Positions 42,679-49,674 of a stretch of DNA of 51,139 nucleotides are shown piece after piece (the stretch's first letter is position 1; each line of letters starts with the position of its first letter). The notes below the pieces were generated by a model. The model worked only from the letters and a program-made list of their open reading frames with translations. It was not told where the DNA came from and did no database searches. The DNA lies in contig USSA01000001.1 of the NCBI GenBank assembly GCA_900557255.1, forward strand, positions 1 to 51,139, given 5' to 3'. Both the position numbers and the translations under genes were made by a program. This DNA is from an uncultured Prevotella sp. Its GTDB lineage: Bacteria; Bacteroidota; Bacteroidia; Bacteroidales; Bacteroidaceae.

Positions 42679-43491
42679 TTATTTCAACTCATAAAACTCC
42701 ATAATATCCAGCATCTTGAACAATGTACCATCAATAGAAGAATGCCAGCTTTGATGAAAATGCCCATAACACCAATGAGTTACATGCAGCTGATTTTTTG
42801 TCAGAGTTTCATATAGGCGATTCATAACTTCACGTTCCTGCTGTATGTCTGATATCAGAGTTTTGTCGTTGCAAGACCATTTGGCTATCCCTTCCTTGCT
42901 TAATAATTCGCAGAAGGATGGAGACGTATGTGTTATTACAATGTCAACCTTCTGCTCAGACAAAATCGACATTAGTGCTTCTTTATTATAAGTCGGCGAT
43001 TCGCTCTGCCAATAGTATGATGGAGAAAAATCGTCAACGACTTCCGTGTTACTAAAACGTAGCCGCTTTTGTTGTTCCTTACTCCATGCTTCAAGCCTAT
43101 ATGTACGATCAATCGATATGGCTCCTCCTACACAGAGAATCGAATGGTTGCAAGCGTTGATTACAGAATAGTCTGGAATGGCAATGAAACGTTTGTGCTT
43201 AAAGCTTTTCCCATCAAAATACGCTGGGTTGTCATGATTGCCTCTAATGAATACAATCCAATTATTGGCATCATTCATACGTTTGGCGTTTCTTTTCACC
43301 ATATTATCATAATAGCCTCTCTTGTCAAAACCAAATCCACAATCGCCTGCTACAATAACTAACGTGTTCCGCATTTGATATTGCACACAAATTTTGTTCA
43401 CGAGGAGATTAAAGTCGCCGTGAATATCTCCAGAAACAACTATGTCCTTACATTCTGGAAACTGATATATATTGTATTTTCTGCTATTCAT
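42679..43491 (-). CDS. Calcineurin-like metallophosphoesterase, third gene of an AbiE-type operon
   Basis: A 270-residue protein with the five metallophosphoesterase motifs: GDIHG (21-25; Asp22, His24), GDCGFG (49-54), RGNHDNP (83-89), THTSP (about 199-203) and GHFH (about 248-251). It is a two-metal phosphoesterase; the substrate (protein phosphate, RNA, nucleotide) is not evident. Its start overlaps the end of the AbiEii-like toxin gene by eight bases, so it is translated with the toxin-antitoxin pair. Such a gene is not part of the classical two-gene AbiE system. It could be an accessory effector, a reversal enzyme, or a passenger. Confidence 0.88.
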   Translation of the reverse strand: MNSRKYNIYQFPECKDIVVSGDIHGDFNLLVNKICVQYQMRNTLVIVAGDCGFGFDKRGYYDNMVKRNAKRMNDANNWIVFIRGNHDNPAYFDGKSFKHKRFIAIPDYSVINACNHSILCVGGAISIDRTYRLEAWSKEQQKRLRFSNTEVVDDFSPSYYWQSESPTYNKEALMSILSEQKVDIVITHTSPSFCELLSKEGIAKWSCNDKTLISDIQQEREVMNRLYETLTKNQLHVTHWCYGHFHQSWHSSIDGTLFKMLDIMEFYELK

Positions 43492-44359
43492 CTTTCATGT
43501 TCTCCCAAAATGGAAGAAGTCTTTGCTGTAAGAACGCTATCACTTCAGTAAAGGGCAAGATGTCAGTGGACGTTATTTTACGTATGAAAGCAGTCCATCT
43601 GACCTGCATTTGCTGATTGCTGCCAAACTCTTTTCTGAAAAACATCGTGTTCTCATTATAAGGTGTGTGGCGATTTTCAAATGTATGTTTGATAGCTTCC
43701 TGTAATATTATAGGATTATACTTTTCATTCTGCAAGATTTTGTAGAGATCATAATAATCCTTCATTCGACTACTTTGGTCTGCAAGATCCACAATTGCGT
43801 GCATCTTTTCAGCAATAACTGTTTCAAGCGAGTAGGCCAGTATATTGGCACTCGGCAGATGTTCTAGCAATACTGGATAATCAAGATCTATTGGGGAAGG
43901 TGTTACCACGTCACCAAAACCAATATCCATTGTTAAAACCTGGGCAATAGTGTCCATCTTGACAGGAATGCTGAGCCTAATCCCATGATAGTCTTTGAAC
44001 TCTGTTATATTTTGTGCAGTAATTTTCTCCGTGTCAAATATTACGCCATCTTCCTCGTATGGCACAGAACATATTTCTCTGAACGCTGCAATTATAGAAG
44101 AGCCTTCGTTGCTGATATTATTGCCAAGGAAATCTATATCCAATGTCGGACGAGCCGCAAATTTTTCGTATGCATACATGAGTGCACCTCCCTTCAGATA
44201 AAAATTTCCTCTATAATGTGTCTGCGATATTCTGTAGAGAAGTCTCTCTTGAAAATACCGAGTTAGGATAGTCTGATTAAAGACGTTTTCCTTTCTTGCA
44301 ACGTTCAGCAATTTTGTACGTATTGACTTCCCGTAGTTTTTATTTTGTTCTTTACTCAT
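43484..44359 (-). CDS. AbiEii/AbiGii family nucleotidyltransferase toxin
   Basis: A 291-residue nucleotidyltransferase of the type IV toxin-antitoxin AbiE family. The active-site region has LKGGALMYAY (about 55-64) followed by RPTLDIDFLG (70-79), the Asp-x-Asp metal site of the superfamily. The C-terminal motifs include VIAEKMHAIVDLADQSSRMKDYYDLYKIL (about 184-212), with the conserved Lys and Arg-Lys-Asp cluster. Family members add nucleotides to tRNA acceptor ends and cause growth arrest or abortive phage infection. It overlaps the antitoxin gene by four bases upstream and the phosphoesterase by eight downstream. Confidence 0.9.
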   Translation of the reverse strand: MSKEQNKNYGKSIRTKLLNVARKENVFNQTILTRYFQERLLYRISQTHYRGNFYLKGGALMYAYEKFAARPTLDIDFLGNNISNEGSSIIAAFREICSVPYEEDGVIFDTEKITAQNITEFKDYHGIRLSIPVKMDTIAQVLTMDIGFGDVVTPSPIDLDYPVLLEHLPSANILAYSLETVIAEKMHAIVDLADQSSRMKDYYDLYKILQNEKYNPIILQEAIKHTFENRHTPYNENTMFFRKEFGSNQQMQVRWTAFIRKITSTDILPFTEVIAFLQQRLLPFWENMKDE

Positions 44360-44919
44360 AGCTTCACTTGTAGATAATTTTCCAGGATATTGCCAACACG
44401 CAATTGTCTGGCATAATCCATTAGTTTACTGATATTTCTTCCTGGTCTGGAAAGATAGTTATCGATGATTTCAGAACAGACATCAATGCCCACCTTATTG
44501 CGAAACTTTACAGCATCGCATACGCATCGTTCTACATCATATACTTTTACCTTAAATCCATCTATGACTTTCTCCATCACGCCGATTTCAAGAATGTTGG
44601 AAGTATAGTGATGGAGCTCTATCTTTGGGAATGAAGGAACTTTTACTTTTCTATCCCTTTTGATGGCGACATGATAAGCCTGCGGCATGGATGTTGTAAG
44701 CTGATGGATATTCCAGGCAGACCAAAGGCAGAGAATGCCGTTTGGAACAATAGACTCAATATCAACCATACATGCTGACAATTGGTCTATGTTAGCATAT
44801 ACGCCACGGCAAACCTGAATCAGTTCACCTTGACGAACGGCTTCCAGCATCTTGTAGTAAGCTGTTCGTCCTTGTACTTTGACACTTGCAGATGATATGA
44901 ATGAATTCTTTGTTTCCAT
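44356..44919 (-). CDS. AbiEi family antitoxin / transcriptional autoregulator
   Basis: A protein of about 187 residues from the ATG at 44917-44919. A longer frame from 44955 would begin inside the operator and promoter and is rejected. The N-terminus has a winged-helix arrangement (ASVKVQGRTAYYKMLEAVRQGELIQVCRGVYA, about 10-41), a weak match to the AbiEi antitoxin DNA-binding domain. The second half (VIDGFKVKVYDVERCVCDAVKFRNKVGIDVCSEIIDNYL) is the usual C-terminal block of this family, and ends RQLRVGNILENYLQV. It is expected to repress the operon by binding the two inverted repeats upstream. Confidence 0.88.
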   Translation of the reverse strand: METKNSFISSASVKVQGRTAYYKMLEAVRQGELIQVCRGVYANIDQLSACMVDIESIVPNGILCLWSAWNIHQLTTSMPQAYHVAIKRDRKVKVPSFPKIELHHYTSNILEIGVMEKVIDGFKVKVYDVERCVCDAVKFRNKVGIDVCSEIIDNYLSRPGRNISKLMDYARQLRVGNILENYLQVKL

Positions 44920-44938
44920 AATTGTTCTTTTAATTTTG

Positions 44939-44982
44939 GTACAAAAATACCACAAATATTTTTAATTGTGGTACTTTTGTAC
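44939..44982. promoter_or_regulatory. Operator-like inverted repeat, proximal copy
   Basis: 17-base arms (44939-44955 and 44966-44982) pair at 16 of 17 positions around a 10-base spacer. The left arm contains minus-strand TATTTTTG (44942-44949), a -7 box for the antitoxin gene, so bound protein would block transcription. Confidence 0.85.
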
Positions 44983-45041
44983 GGGAAACTTTTAAAATCC
45001 GCTCTTTTTTAATACATTCCAACAGTTTTATAGCTATTTTA

Positions 45042-45085
45042 GTACAAAAGTACCACAAATATTGCTGATTGTGGTACTTTTGTAC
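45042..45085. promoter_or_regulatory. Operator-like inverted repeat, distal copy
   Basis: 17-base arms (45042-45058 and 45069-45085) pair perfectly around a 10-base spacer. The arms match the proximal copy except at one position, 103 bases away centre to centre. Both copies are followed by CGGGA-like bases. It also contains TACTTTTG -7 boxes on both strands. The gap to the GNAT gene (45086-45155) holds a weak hairpin (ATAGAATG 45092-45099 with 45139-45146) and a nine-codon minus ORF behind an AAAGGAG; nothing else is seen. Confidence 0.85.
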
Positions 45086-45155
45086 GGGATGATAGAATGG
45101 GCAATGCATGGTTATTTGCCTCTTGATTTCTTTCTCATCATTCTATTTTTCTCCT

Positions 45156-45671
45156 TTATCCGTTGTACTTAAACACCTTGACCATTTCCTTGTCGCCCCC
45201 CACGAGTTGGCTACATTTATTCAACATACCAGTATCGACGAAACCGCATTTCTCCATGACTCTTCCTGATGCAGGATTGCCTGTAAAATGGTCTGCCCAG
45301 ATGTTTTCGAAATGCTTCTCGTTGATGCAGTAGTCAAGCATCAGCTTCAAGGCTTCGGTGCAGATTCCTTGGTTCCAATAAGGTTTTCCTACCCAGTAGC
45401 CCACCTCACAGTCGTTTTCTCCGATAGGGATGTTGCTGGTTTCATGGGTGTAGTAGCCGATGCAGCCGATAGCCTCGCCAGTCTCTTTCAACACAATCGC
45501 CCATGTCGTTTCATTATGGAAGAATGTCCGGATTATCTCCCGACTTTCTTCTACTGACTTATGTGCCGGCCATCCAGCACGTGGTCCAACATCAGGGTCG
45601 GAGGCGTACTTGAAGAGCGCCTCTGCATCTGATTCCTGCCAATGGCGAAGTAAAATTCTTTCTGTTTCCAT
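45156..45671 (-). CDS. GNAT family N-acetyltransferase (RimJ/RimL-like)
   Basis: A 171-residue acetyltransferase. It opens with METERILLRHWQESDAEALFKYASDPDV, the standard RimJ/RimL-like N-terminus. The acetyl-CoA region is CEVGYWVGKPYWNQGICTEALKLMLDYCI (motif A, with Q-G-x-x-T/A in place of Q/R-x-x-G-x-G/A), followed by NPASGRVMEKCGFVDTG. The acceptor may be a ribosomal protein N-terminus, another amine or an antibiotic. It lies inside the repeat-bounded block, upstream of the AbiE operon on the same strand. Confidence 0.9.
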   Translation of the reverse strand: METERILLRHWQESDAEALFKYASDPDVGPRAGWPAHKSVEESREIIRTFFHNETTWAIVLKETGEAIGCIGYYTHETSNIPIGENDCEVGYWVGKPYWNQGICTEALKLMLDYCINEKHFENIWADHFTGNPASGRVMEKCGFVDTGMLNKCSQLVGGDKEMVKVFKYNG

Positions 45672-45712
45672 CAGATTATTTCAATGTTTTGCATTTTATT
45701 TACTATGTGCAC

Positions 45713-45805
45713 TTACCCCAGCCAGTCGGTAAAGATAAGTATACATTCGTGCACCTTCTCAAAGAATTTCCCTATCCGGCGCTTGATGCCCTTCCAATAA
45801 ATCAT
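45713..45805 (-). CDS. Candidate 30-residue small protein
   Basis: ATG at 45803-45805 and TAA at 45713-45715 encode MIYWKGIKRRIGKFFEKVHE and then CILIFTDWLG. A purine-rich ACGGAGAAT directly precedes the ATG on the minus strand, resembling a Shine-Dalgarno site. The peptide is basic at first and hydrophobic and aromatic at its end. It could be a short membrane-active peptide or the 3' remnant of a larger gene. Its ribosome site and start codon coincide with direct-repeat copy 2. Confidence 0.4.
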   Translation of the reverse strand: MIYWKGIKRRIGKFFEKVHECILIFTDWLG

Positions 45806-45821
45806 ATTCTCCGTAACTTTT
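45802..45821. repeat. Direct repeat copy 2 (20 bp) bounding the accessory block
   Basis: Identical over 20 bases to 42654-42673 but without the partner arm that makes the first copy a hairpin. The interval 45822-45892 holds nothing recognisable. Confidence 0.8.
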
Positions 45822-45892
45822 TACTTAAAACAATCATATAATTTATCTGTTGTTTTCACCCTATGCAGGAAGATCTATTTACAAAATGCAGA

Positions 45893-46339
45893 TCAGTCAA
45901 TATCTATTAATTGGAAATGCTTGTTGAAGGTCAAATCCAATCCGTTTGTCAGTTCCACCTCGTATTCATTCTTGTTCATTTCAATCTTTTTCACCGATTG
46001 TCCTGCATAATTATCCTTCAAGTAGTTCTTGATGGCTTGCGGAATCAACAGAGCTGGCACGATTCCCAGCTTGCAGTCTATCTCTTTAAGATTTCCTTTT
46101 TTGTCGAACTCCAGCTTCGTGCCATTCTGCAGAACCACATCATAGCTTCTGCTGACAACTCCTGATTCAATCGTTGCAAGCATCACCTTCTGATTGTTGA
46201 AATGGTTGCTGAGTAAGGCTTGAGCCTTTACCGGGAGTGCATTAACGGCGATAGGCTTGTCGTTGCCCGCATTCGCCACCATATTGCATGAAACCATGCA
46301 GCAAATGGCAATCATCAATTTTCGAAAAATTCTTTTCAT
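45893..46339 (-). CDS. Secreted PepSY-like / beta-lactamase-inhibitor-like protein
   Basis: A 148-residue protein with a signal peptide (cleavage near MVANA, about 20-24) and two repeats of a short alpha-beta unit: LPVKAQALLSNHFNNQKVMLATIESGVVSRSYDVVLQNGTKLEFDKKGNLKEID and IPQAIKNYLKDNYAGQSVKKIEMNKNEYEVELTNGLDLTFNKHFQLIDI. This is the pattern of the Bacteroidetes PepSY-like family of small periplasmic proteins. Its function is unknown. It is the last gene of the minus-strand repair cluster but is separated from the AlkD-like gene by 48 bases. Confidence 0.8.
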   Translation of the reverse strand: MKRIFRKLMIAICCMVSCNMVANAGNDKPIAVNALPVKAQALLSNHFNNQKVMLATIESGVVSRSYDVVLQNGTKLEFDKKGNLKEIDCKLGIVPALLIPQAIKNYLKDNYAGQSVKKIEMNKNEYEVELTNGLDLTFNKHFQLIDID

Positions 46340-46387
46340 AAGCTAAAAATTAAAAATTTATATATGTAGAAGTATCTTGTGTCATAA

Positions 46388-47068
46388 TTATTTTATCTTA
46401 AATGTCCGCAGATATTCCTTCTGCTCGGGCGTGATTCTGTAGCTCTCGATGGCCTTCTGGATGGTCTTGTTGTGCGTCCAGGGAGCAAGACGGTTTTGCT
46501 CGATGTAGGGAATCGCCTGGTCCCATTGCTTGGCAAGGGCGGTGGCAAAGAACCAGGCAACCATCATCTTTACGTAATACTCTTCGCTCCTTACTGATGC
46601 AGGAATTTCAAGATATTCAGCATTGAAGTCTTTGTCCAGATAATGAGACATAAGTGTCTCTATTCCAAAGCGACAGGTATAAACGTGTGACGATTTGCTC
46701 CAAGTCTTGATCTTTGCCAACAGTTCCTTCTTGTGTTTGGCAAATACCTTCGGAGACATGATGTCGCAAACTGCCCAGTTGTCCACGAATGGCAGGAAAC
46801 TGTCTGTTAGACGAATGCATTCTTCGTAGTCCTTTACCTCGGAAATGAGGAGTCCGTGAAGCATGTTCTCATCGTAGTATTCGTGAGGAAGCTGATGAAG
46901 GAAATCTTTGCATTCCGCCTCCTTTGTAAATTCTTTTGCGAACTTGCGGAGCACAGGCACACGAATGCCTATGAAACTCTCCACAGGCACTCCCGGTGTC
47001 AGTTTAGCCTGGAAAGCAGCATACTGCTTATCCTGCATGGCGAACAGTCTTTCTTGAAGTGAAGTCAT
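46388..47068 (-). CDS. AlkD-like DNA alkylation repair protein
   Basis: A 226-residue HEAT-like repeat protein of the AlkD family, which removes bulky or cationic alkylpurines without base flipping. The positions that correspond to AlkD's active-site Trp-Asp, Arg and Trp are visible: Trp98 and Asp102 in VDNWAVCDIMSPK, Arg133 in YTCRFGIETLMSHYL, and Trp172 in KMMVAWFFATALAK. The N-terminus shows IGIRVPVLRKFAKE. It follows the AlkZ-related gene by two bases, so the two are co-transcribed. Confidence 0.88.
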   Translation of the reverse strand: MTSLQERLFAMQDKQYAAFQAKLTPGVPVESFIGIRVPVLRKFAKEFTKEAECKDFLHQLPHEYYDENMLHGLLISEVKDYEECIRLTDSFLPFVDNWAVCDIMSPKVFAKHKKELLAKIKTWSKSSHVYTCRFGIETLMSHYLDKDFNAEYLEIPASVRSEEYYVKMMVAWFFATALAKQWDQAIPYIEQNRLAPWTHNKTIQKAIESYRITPEQKEYLRTFKIK

Positions 47069-47070
47069 TT

Positions 47071-47745
47071 TTATCCTATTAATTTGATAATTTGTTTATC
47101 CGAAGCATCAGGCAGGATTTCTTTCAGATGTTCGAAAATCCTCTGATAAGATTCTAGGGGAGTTCGGTTGCATTGGCAAGCCTCCCTGCCATAGAGATCT
47201 TCGGGAGTATTGAGCAGCGACCAACCCCAACCATATTCATGATTGTGTTTGTCGCGAGGGTAGATGAAATCCTCGGTCACGATGTAAGTCGCCATTTCCA
47301 GTCGGGTGAGATAACCGTCAAACTTGCTTCTCATTCCCTTGCCCGTGAAACCGCAGGCTGCCCGAAGTTCTCTCGTGATGAGACTGCCCGATGATTGAAG
47401 CGTACTGAGAATGGCTCCTTCTATCGATTCTTCATCCGGACGGGGGTATTTGCTTCTTCTGTAGTTGCAGAAGTCAGGCCACCATTCCTGGCTGATGAAT
47501 CCTGCTTTCTTGTTAAAGAACTTTCCGTACATACACGGCATTTCCTGCACAATTTCGCCTTTCCATTTCCACAATGGCCAATCCCAACCACCTTCTGGAA
47601 GCCTAACATAACCGCAATCCTCTGCCACGATGTCTTCGGCAGAGAAGCCTTCAATGCCACTATCAAGGAGAGGGAGGAAGCCGATCTTCTGAATCAGCTC
47701 CATCATGCCTGTTGCTGAGTATATTTCTGGAAAATTCATGTTCAT
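47071..47745 (-). CDS. AlkZ-related protein
   Basis: A 224-residue protein. Visible stretches are MELIQKIGFLPLLDSGIEGFSAEDIV, GGWDWPLWKWKGEIVQEMPCMYGKFFNKKAGFIS, WWPDFCNYRRSKYPRPDEESIEGAILSTLQSSGSLITRELRAACGF (a winged-helix-like segment) and GWGWSLLNTPEDLYG. I recognise this as the type annotated as AlkZ-related, small Firmicutes/Bacteroidetes relatives of the AlkZ/YcaQ glycosylase fold. No catalytic QxQ motif is evident, so activity is uncertain. It sits next to the AlkD-like gene and near an AlkX/AlkZ-type glycosylase homologue. Confidence 0.75.
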   Translation of the reverse strand: MNMNFPEIYSATGMMELIQKIGFLPLLDSGIEGFSAEDIVAEDCGYVRLPEGGWDWPLWKWKGEIVQEMPCMYGKFFNKKAGFISQEWWPDFCNYRRSKYPRPDEESIEGAILSTLQSSGSLITRELRAACGFTGKGMRSKFDGYLTRLEMATYIVTEDFIYPRDKHNHEYGWGWSLLNTPEDLYGREACQCNRTPLESYQRIFEHLKEILPDASDKQIIKLIG

Positions 47746-47767
47746 TTATTTTTGTCCTTTGTACTAG

Positions 47768-48364
47768 CTATATTAAGCTGCGAATAACCTTGCATGGTAC
47801 ACCTCCAACTAGAGTATTTGCTTCAACATTTTGGGTTACTACGGCTCCTGCGGCTACTACAGCTCCATCTCCAATAGTTACACCTCCAAGAATAGTTGCA
47901 TTAGCACCAATCCAACAACCATTTCCTATGGTAATTGGCAAGGCATATGTGCGCCAACGGTATTCTCCAGAATCAGGATCCCAATCCTTGGTGAGACGCT
48001 CATTCAGGTCAACAGGATGAGAAGCTGTATTTATCTGTACTCCTGGAGCTATAAGCACGTTATCGCCTATGGTTATCTTATTGCAGTCTATCAGCATACA
48101 GCGATAATTGATGCTTACATTGTTGCCAATAAATATATTGTCACCAAATCCTATAATAATACCATCCCCTACGCTTACATTATTTCCAATACTGCCAAAC
48201 AACTCTTTAAGCATTTCATATCGCTTGCTTCGGTCAGTGTATGGCAGAGAGTTGTAACGCTGCATCCATTCTGTAGCCAAGGATTTACGTTCTATAAATT
48301 CGGGTGAATGGCAGTTATAAAGCATACCTGCCAAACACTTCTCTGATTCTGTTTTCATAATCAT
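47768..48364 (-). CDS. Maltose/galactoside-type hexapeptide O-acetyltransferase
   Basis: A 198-residue left-handed beta-helix acetyltransferase. The N-terminal Maa-type helical cap has EKCLAGMLYNCHSPEFIERKSLATEWMQRYN (about 8-38). Hexapeptide repeats follow (IGNNVSVGDGIIIGFGDNIFIGNNVSIN, TIGDNVLIAPGVQI, CWIGANATILGGVTIGDGAVVAAGAVVT). The catalytic His is in TASHPVD, as in sugar O-acetyltransferases. A start two codons downstream (48358) is equally likely. The acceptor is probably a sugar or a small xenobiotic. It lies in the repair cluster but has no obvious link to repair. Confidence 0.9.
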   Translation of the reverse strand: MIMKTESEKCLAGMLYNCHSPEFIERKSLATEWMQRYNSLPYTDRSKRYEMLKELFGSIGNNVSVGDGIIIGFGDNIFIGNNVSINYRCMLIDCNKITIGDNVLIAPGVQINTASHPVDLNERLTKDWDPDSGEYRWRTYALPITIGNGCWIGANATILGGVTIGDGAVVAAGAVVTQNVEANTLVGGVPCKVIRSLI

Positions 48365-48371
48365 CGCCTTT

Positions 48372-48605
48372 TTATGTTATTATCAATTCATTCAGTTTGT
48401 CCTCTCTGATAATCTTCGGCTGAGCCTTGCCAGCGAGAATGAGAATCTTCTTGCTATTGCGATAGATGTGAAGCTGTCGTGAGCGAACCACGGCTGTCAA
48501 CTCCTCATCATTCTGCATGGCTTGCCAGATAGGATAATATACTCCCTCAGGTTCAAACAACTTCTTTTGAAGATGCGAGCAGAGGTTTGTTGTATCAATA
48601 GTCAT
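48372..48605 (-). CDS. Hypothetical protein, 77 residues
   Basis: The ATG follows the stop codon of the upstream glycosylase-homologue gene with no gap, so the two are coupled. The protein has a compact alpha/beta pattern (LCSHLQKKLFEP, PIWQAMQNDEELTAVVRSRQLHIYRNSKKILILAGK) and ends LNELIIT. The segment VVRSRQLHIYRNSKKILIL recalls N-terminal modules of longer Bacteroidetes proteins, so it may be a truncated relic. No family is assigned. Confidence 0.55.
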   Translation of the reverse strand: MTIDTTNLCSHLQKKLFEPEGVYYPIWQAMQNDEELTAVVRSRQLHIYRNSKKILILAGKAQPKIIREDKLNELIIT

Positions 48606-49646
48606 TTATTTCTTCTTTATCGTTCCATTAAATATTTTCCATTGCTTCTCAAATGACAAATCTTTTTCTATCGAATCAAAGTAACTGATGTTGAGATTTT
48701 TCTCCCAAGGATTCCAGTTGCCGCAAATTCTGCCATCATGGGCGATAACAGGAAAGAAAATGCCATTATTAGTGTATGCAGACGGCATTTGATGCGGATG
48801 AATCACTAATTCCCGGCTTTTATAACCAATCAGATATTCATCAAAAGGAGCTATCAGATGAGACTTTCCACTTCTGAATCCACGTGTGCGACATGATTCG
48901 TGCAGATAGAATCGATAGTCTTTCCATTTTTCAACCCTCAGTTCTGAACCAAGCAACTCAATACCTCGTTGGCAATCAGAAGTGCTCAGTCCTGACCACC
49001 AGACATAATCTTCGAATGTGGCTGGCGAATGGCTCTGAAAATATTTTCTTGCCAGAAGCATCAGCATTTCATCACGTTCCAGCCTGGCTGTTCGGGGAAC
49101 CTTCTTCTCTGTGAGACTGTATGTTGCCTTTGTGGGAAGAAGATTACCGCTGCAGAAAGTACCGTTCAATTCGTTAAAACGAATGTGGTAGGATAGGCGA
49201 TGACTGTCCATAACGATGCCTCTTTCGAGCAAAGCCTCGTTCAGGTCTTTGCTTGTCACAGACTGCATCTCATCGGTTTTTTGAACAAATATGTCGTGAA
49301 TCAGATTGAGCTCAGAATCATCGATGCTGATTTTATTACTCTTCATCCATCTTTTTACAACAGAAGTTGCCTTAGGTGAAATCAGGTCCAGCATCCACCA
49401 ATAGTCTTCATTTGCAACCAGCTGCCAAGTGCCACGCAGCAGGTGAAGACGTACTATCTCACCCTCATCGAATGCATTCTTGAATGCGAAGGAAGAAGGT
49501 TTGCGAGTACGCATCATCACAGCCCATCTTACCATCCGGTAATCCTGGGCTTGCATGGCTCCAAAATGAGACACCACCTTTTGGGGAGTATCAAATTGAG
49601 GGCAGATGAGCTGCTGCGAAAGCAGGCGTATTGCTATTGGATTCAT
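48606..49646 (-). CDS. Winged-helix DNA glycosylase homologue (AlkZ/AlkX, YcaQ-like)
   Basis: A 346-residue protein of the HTH_42 family that includes YcaQ/AlkX and AlkZ, which unhook interstrand crosslinks and remove alkylated bases. The catalytic QxQ motif is visible as Gln32-Ala33-Gln34 in GAMQAQDYRMVRWAV. Also present are IVRLHLLRGTWQLVANEDYWWML, TFCSGNLLPTKATYSL, FEDYVWWSGLS and LIAPFDEYLIGYK, all characteristic blocks. Length is normal. It is close to AlkD-like and AlkZ-related genes on the same strand, suggesting a base-excision repair group. Confidence 0.88.
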   Translation of the reverse strand: MNPIAIRLLSQQLICPQFDTPQKVVSHFGAMQAQDYRMVRWAVMMRTRKPSSFAFKNAFDEGEIVRLHLLRGTWQLVANEDYWWMLDLISPKATSVVKRWMKSNKISIDDSELNLIHDIFVQKTDEMQSVTSKDLNEALLERGIVMDSHRLSYHIRFNELNGTFCSGNLLPTKATYSLTEKKVPRTARLERDEMLMLLARKYFQSHSPATFEDYVWWSGLSTSDCQRGIELLGSELRVEKWKDYRFYLHESCRTRGFRSGKSHLIAPFDEYLIGYKSRELVIHPHQMPSAYTNNGIFFPVIAHDGRICGNWNPWEKNLNISYFDSIEKDLSFEKQWKIFNGTIKKK

Positions 49647-49674
49647 TGTTTCTGAGTCGTTAAAATTACGTTGA

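Noticed and set aside
42654..45821. Possible transposon or integrative element
   Set aside because: There is a 20-bp direct repeat but no transposase, integrase, recombinase or terminal inverted repeats. It is described only as a repeat-bounded block.
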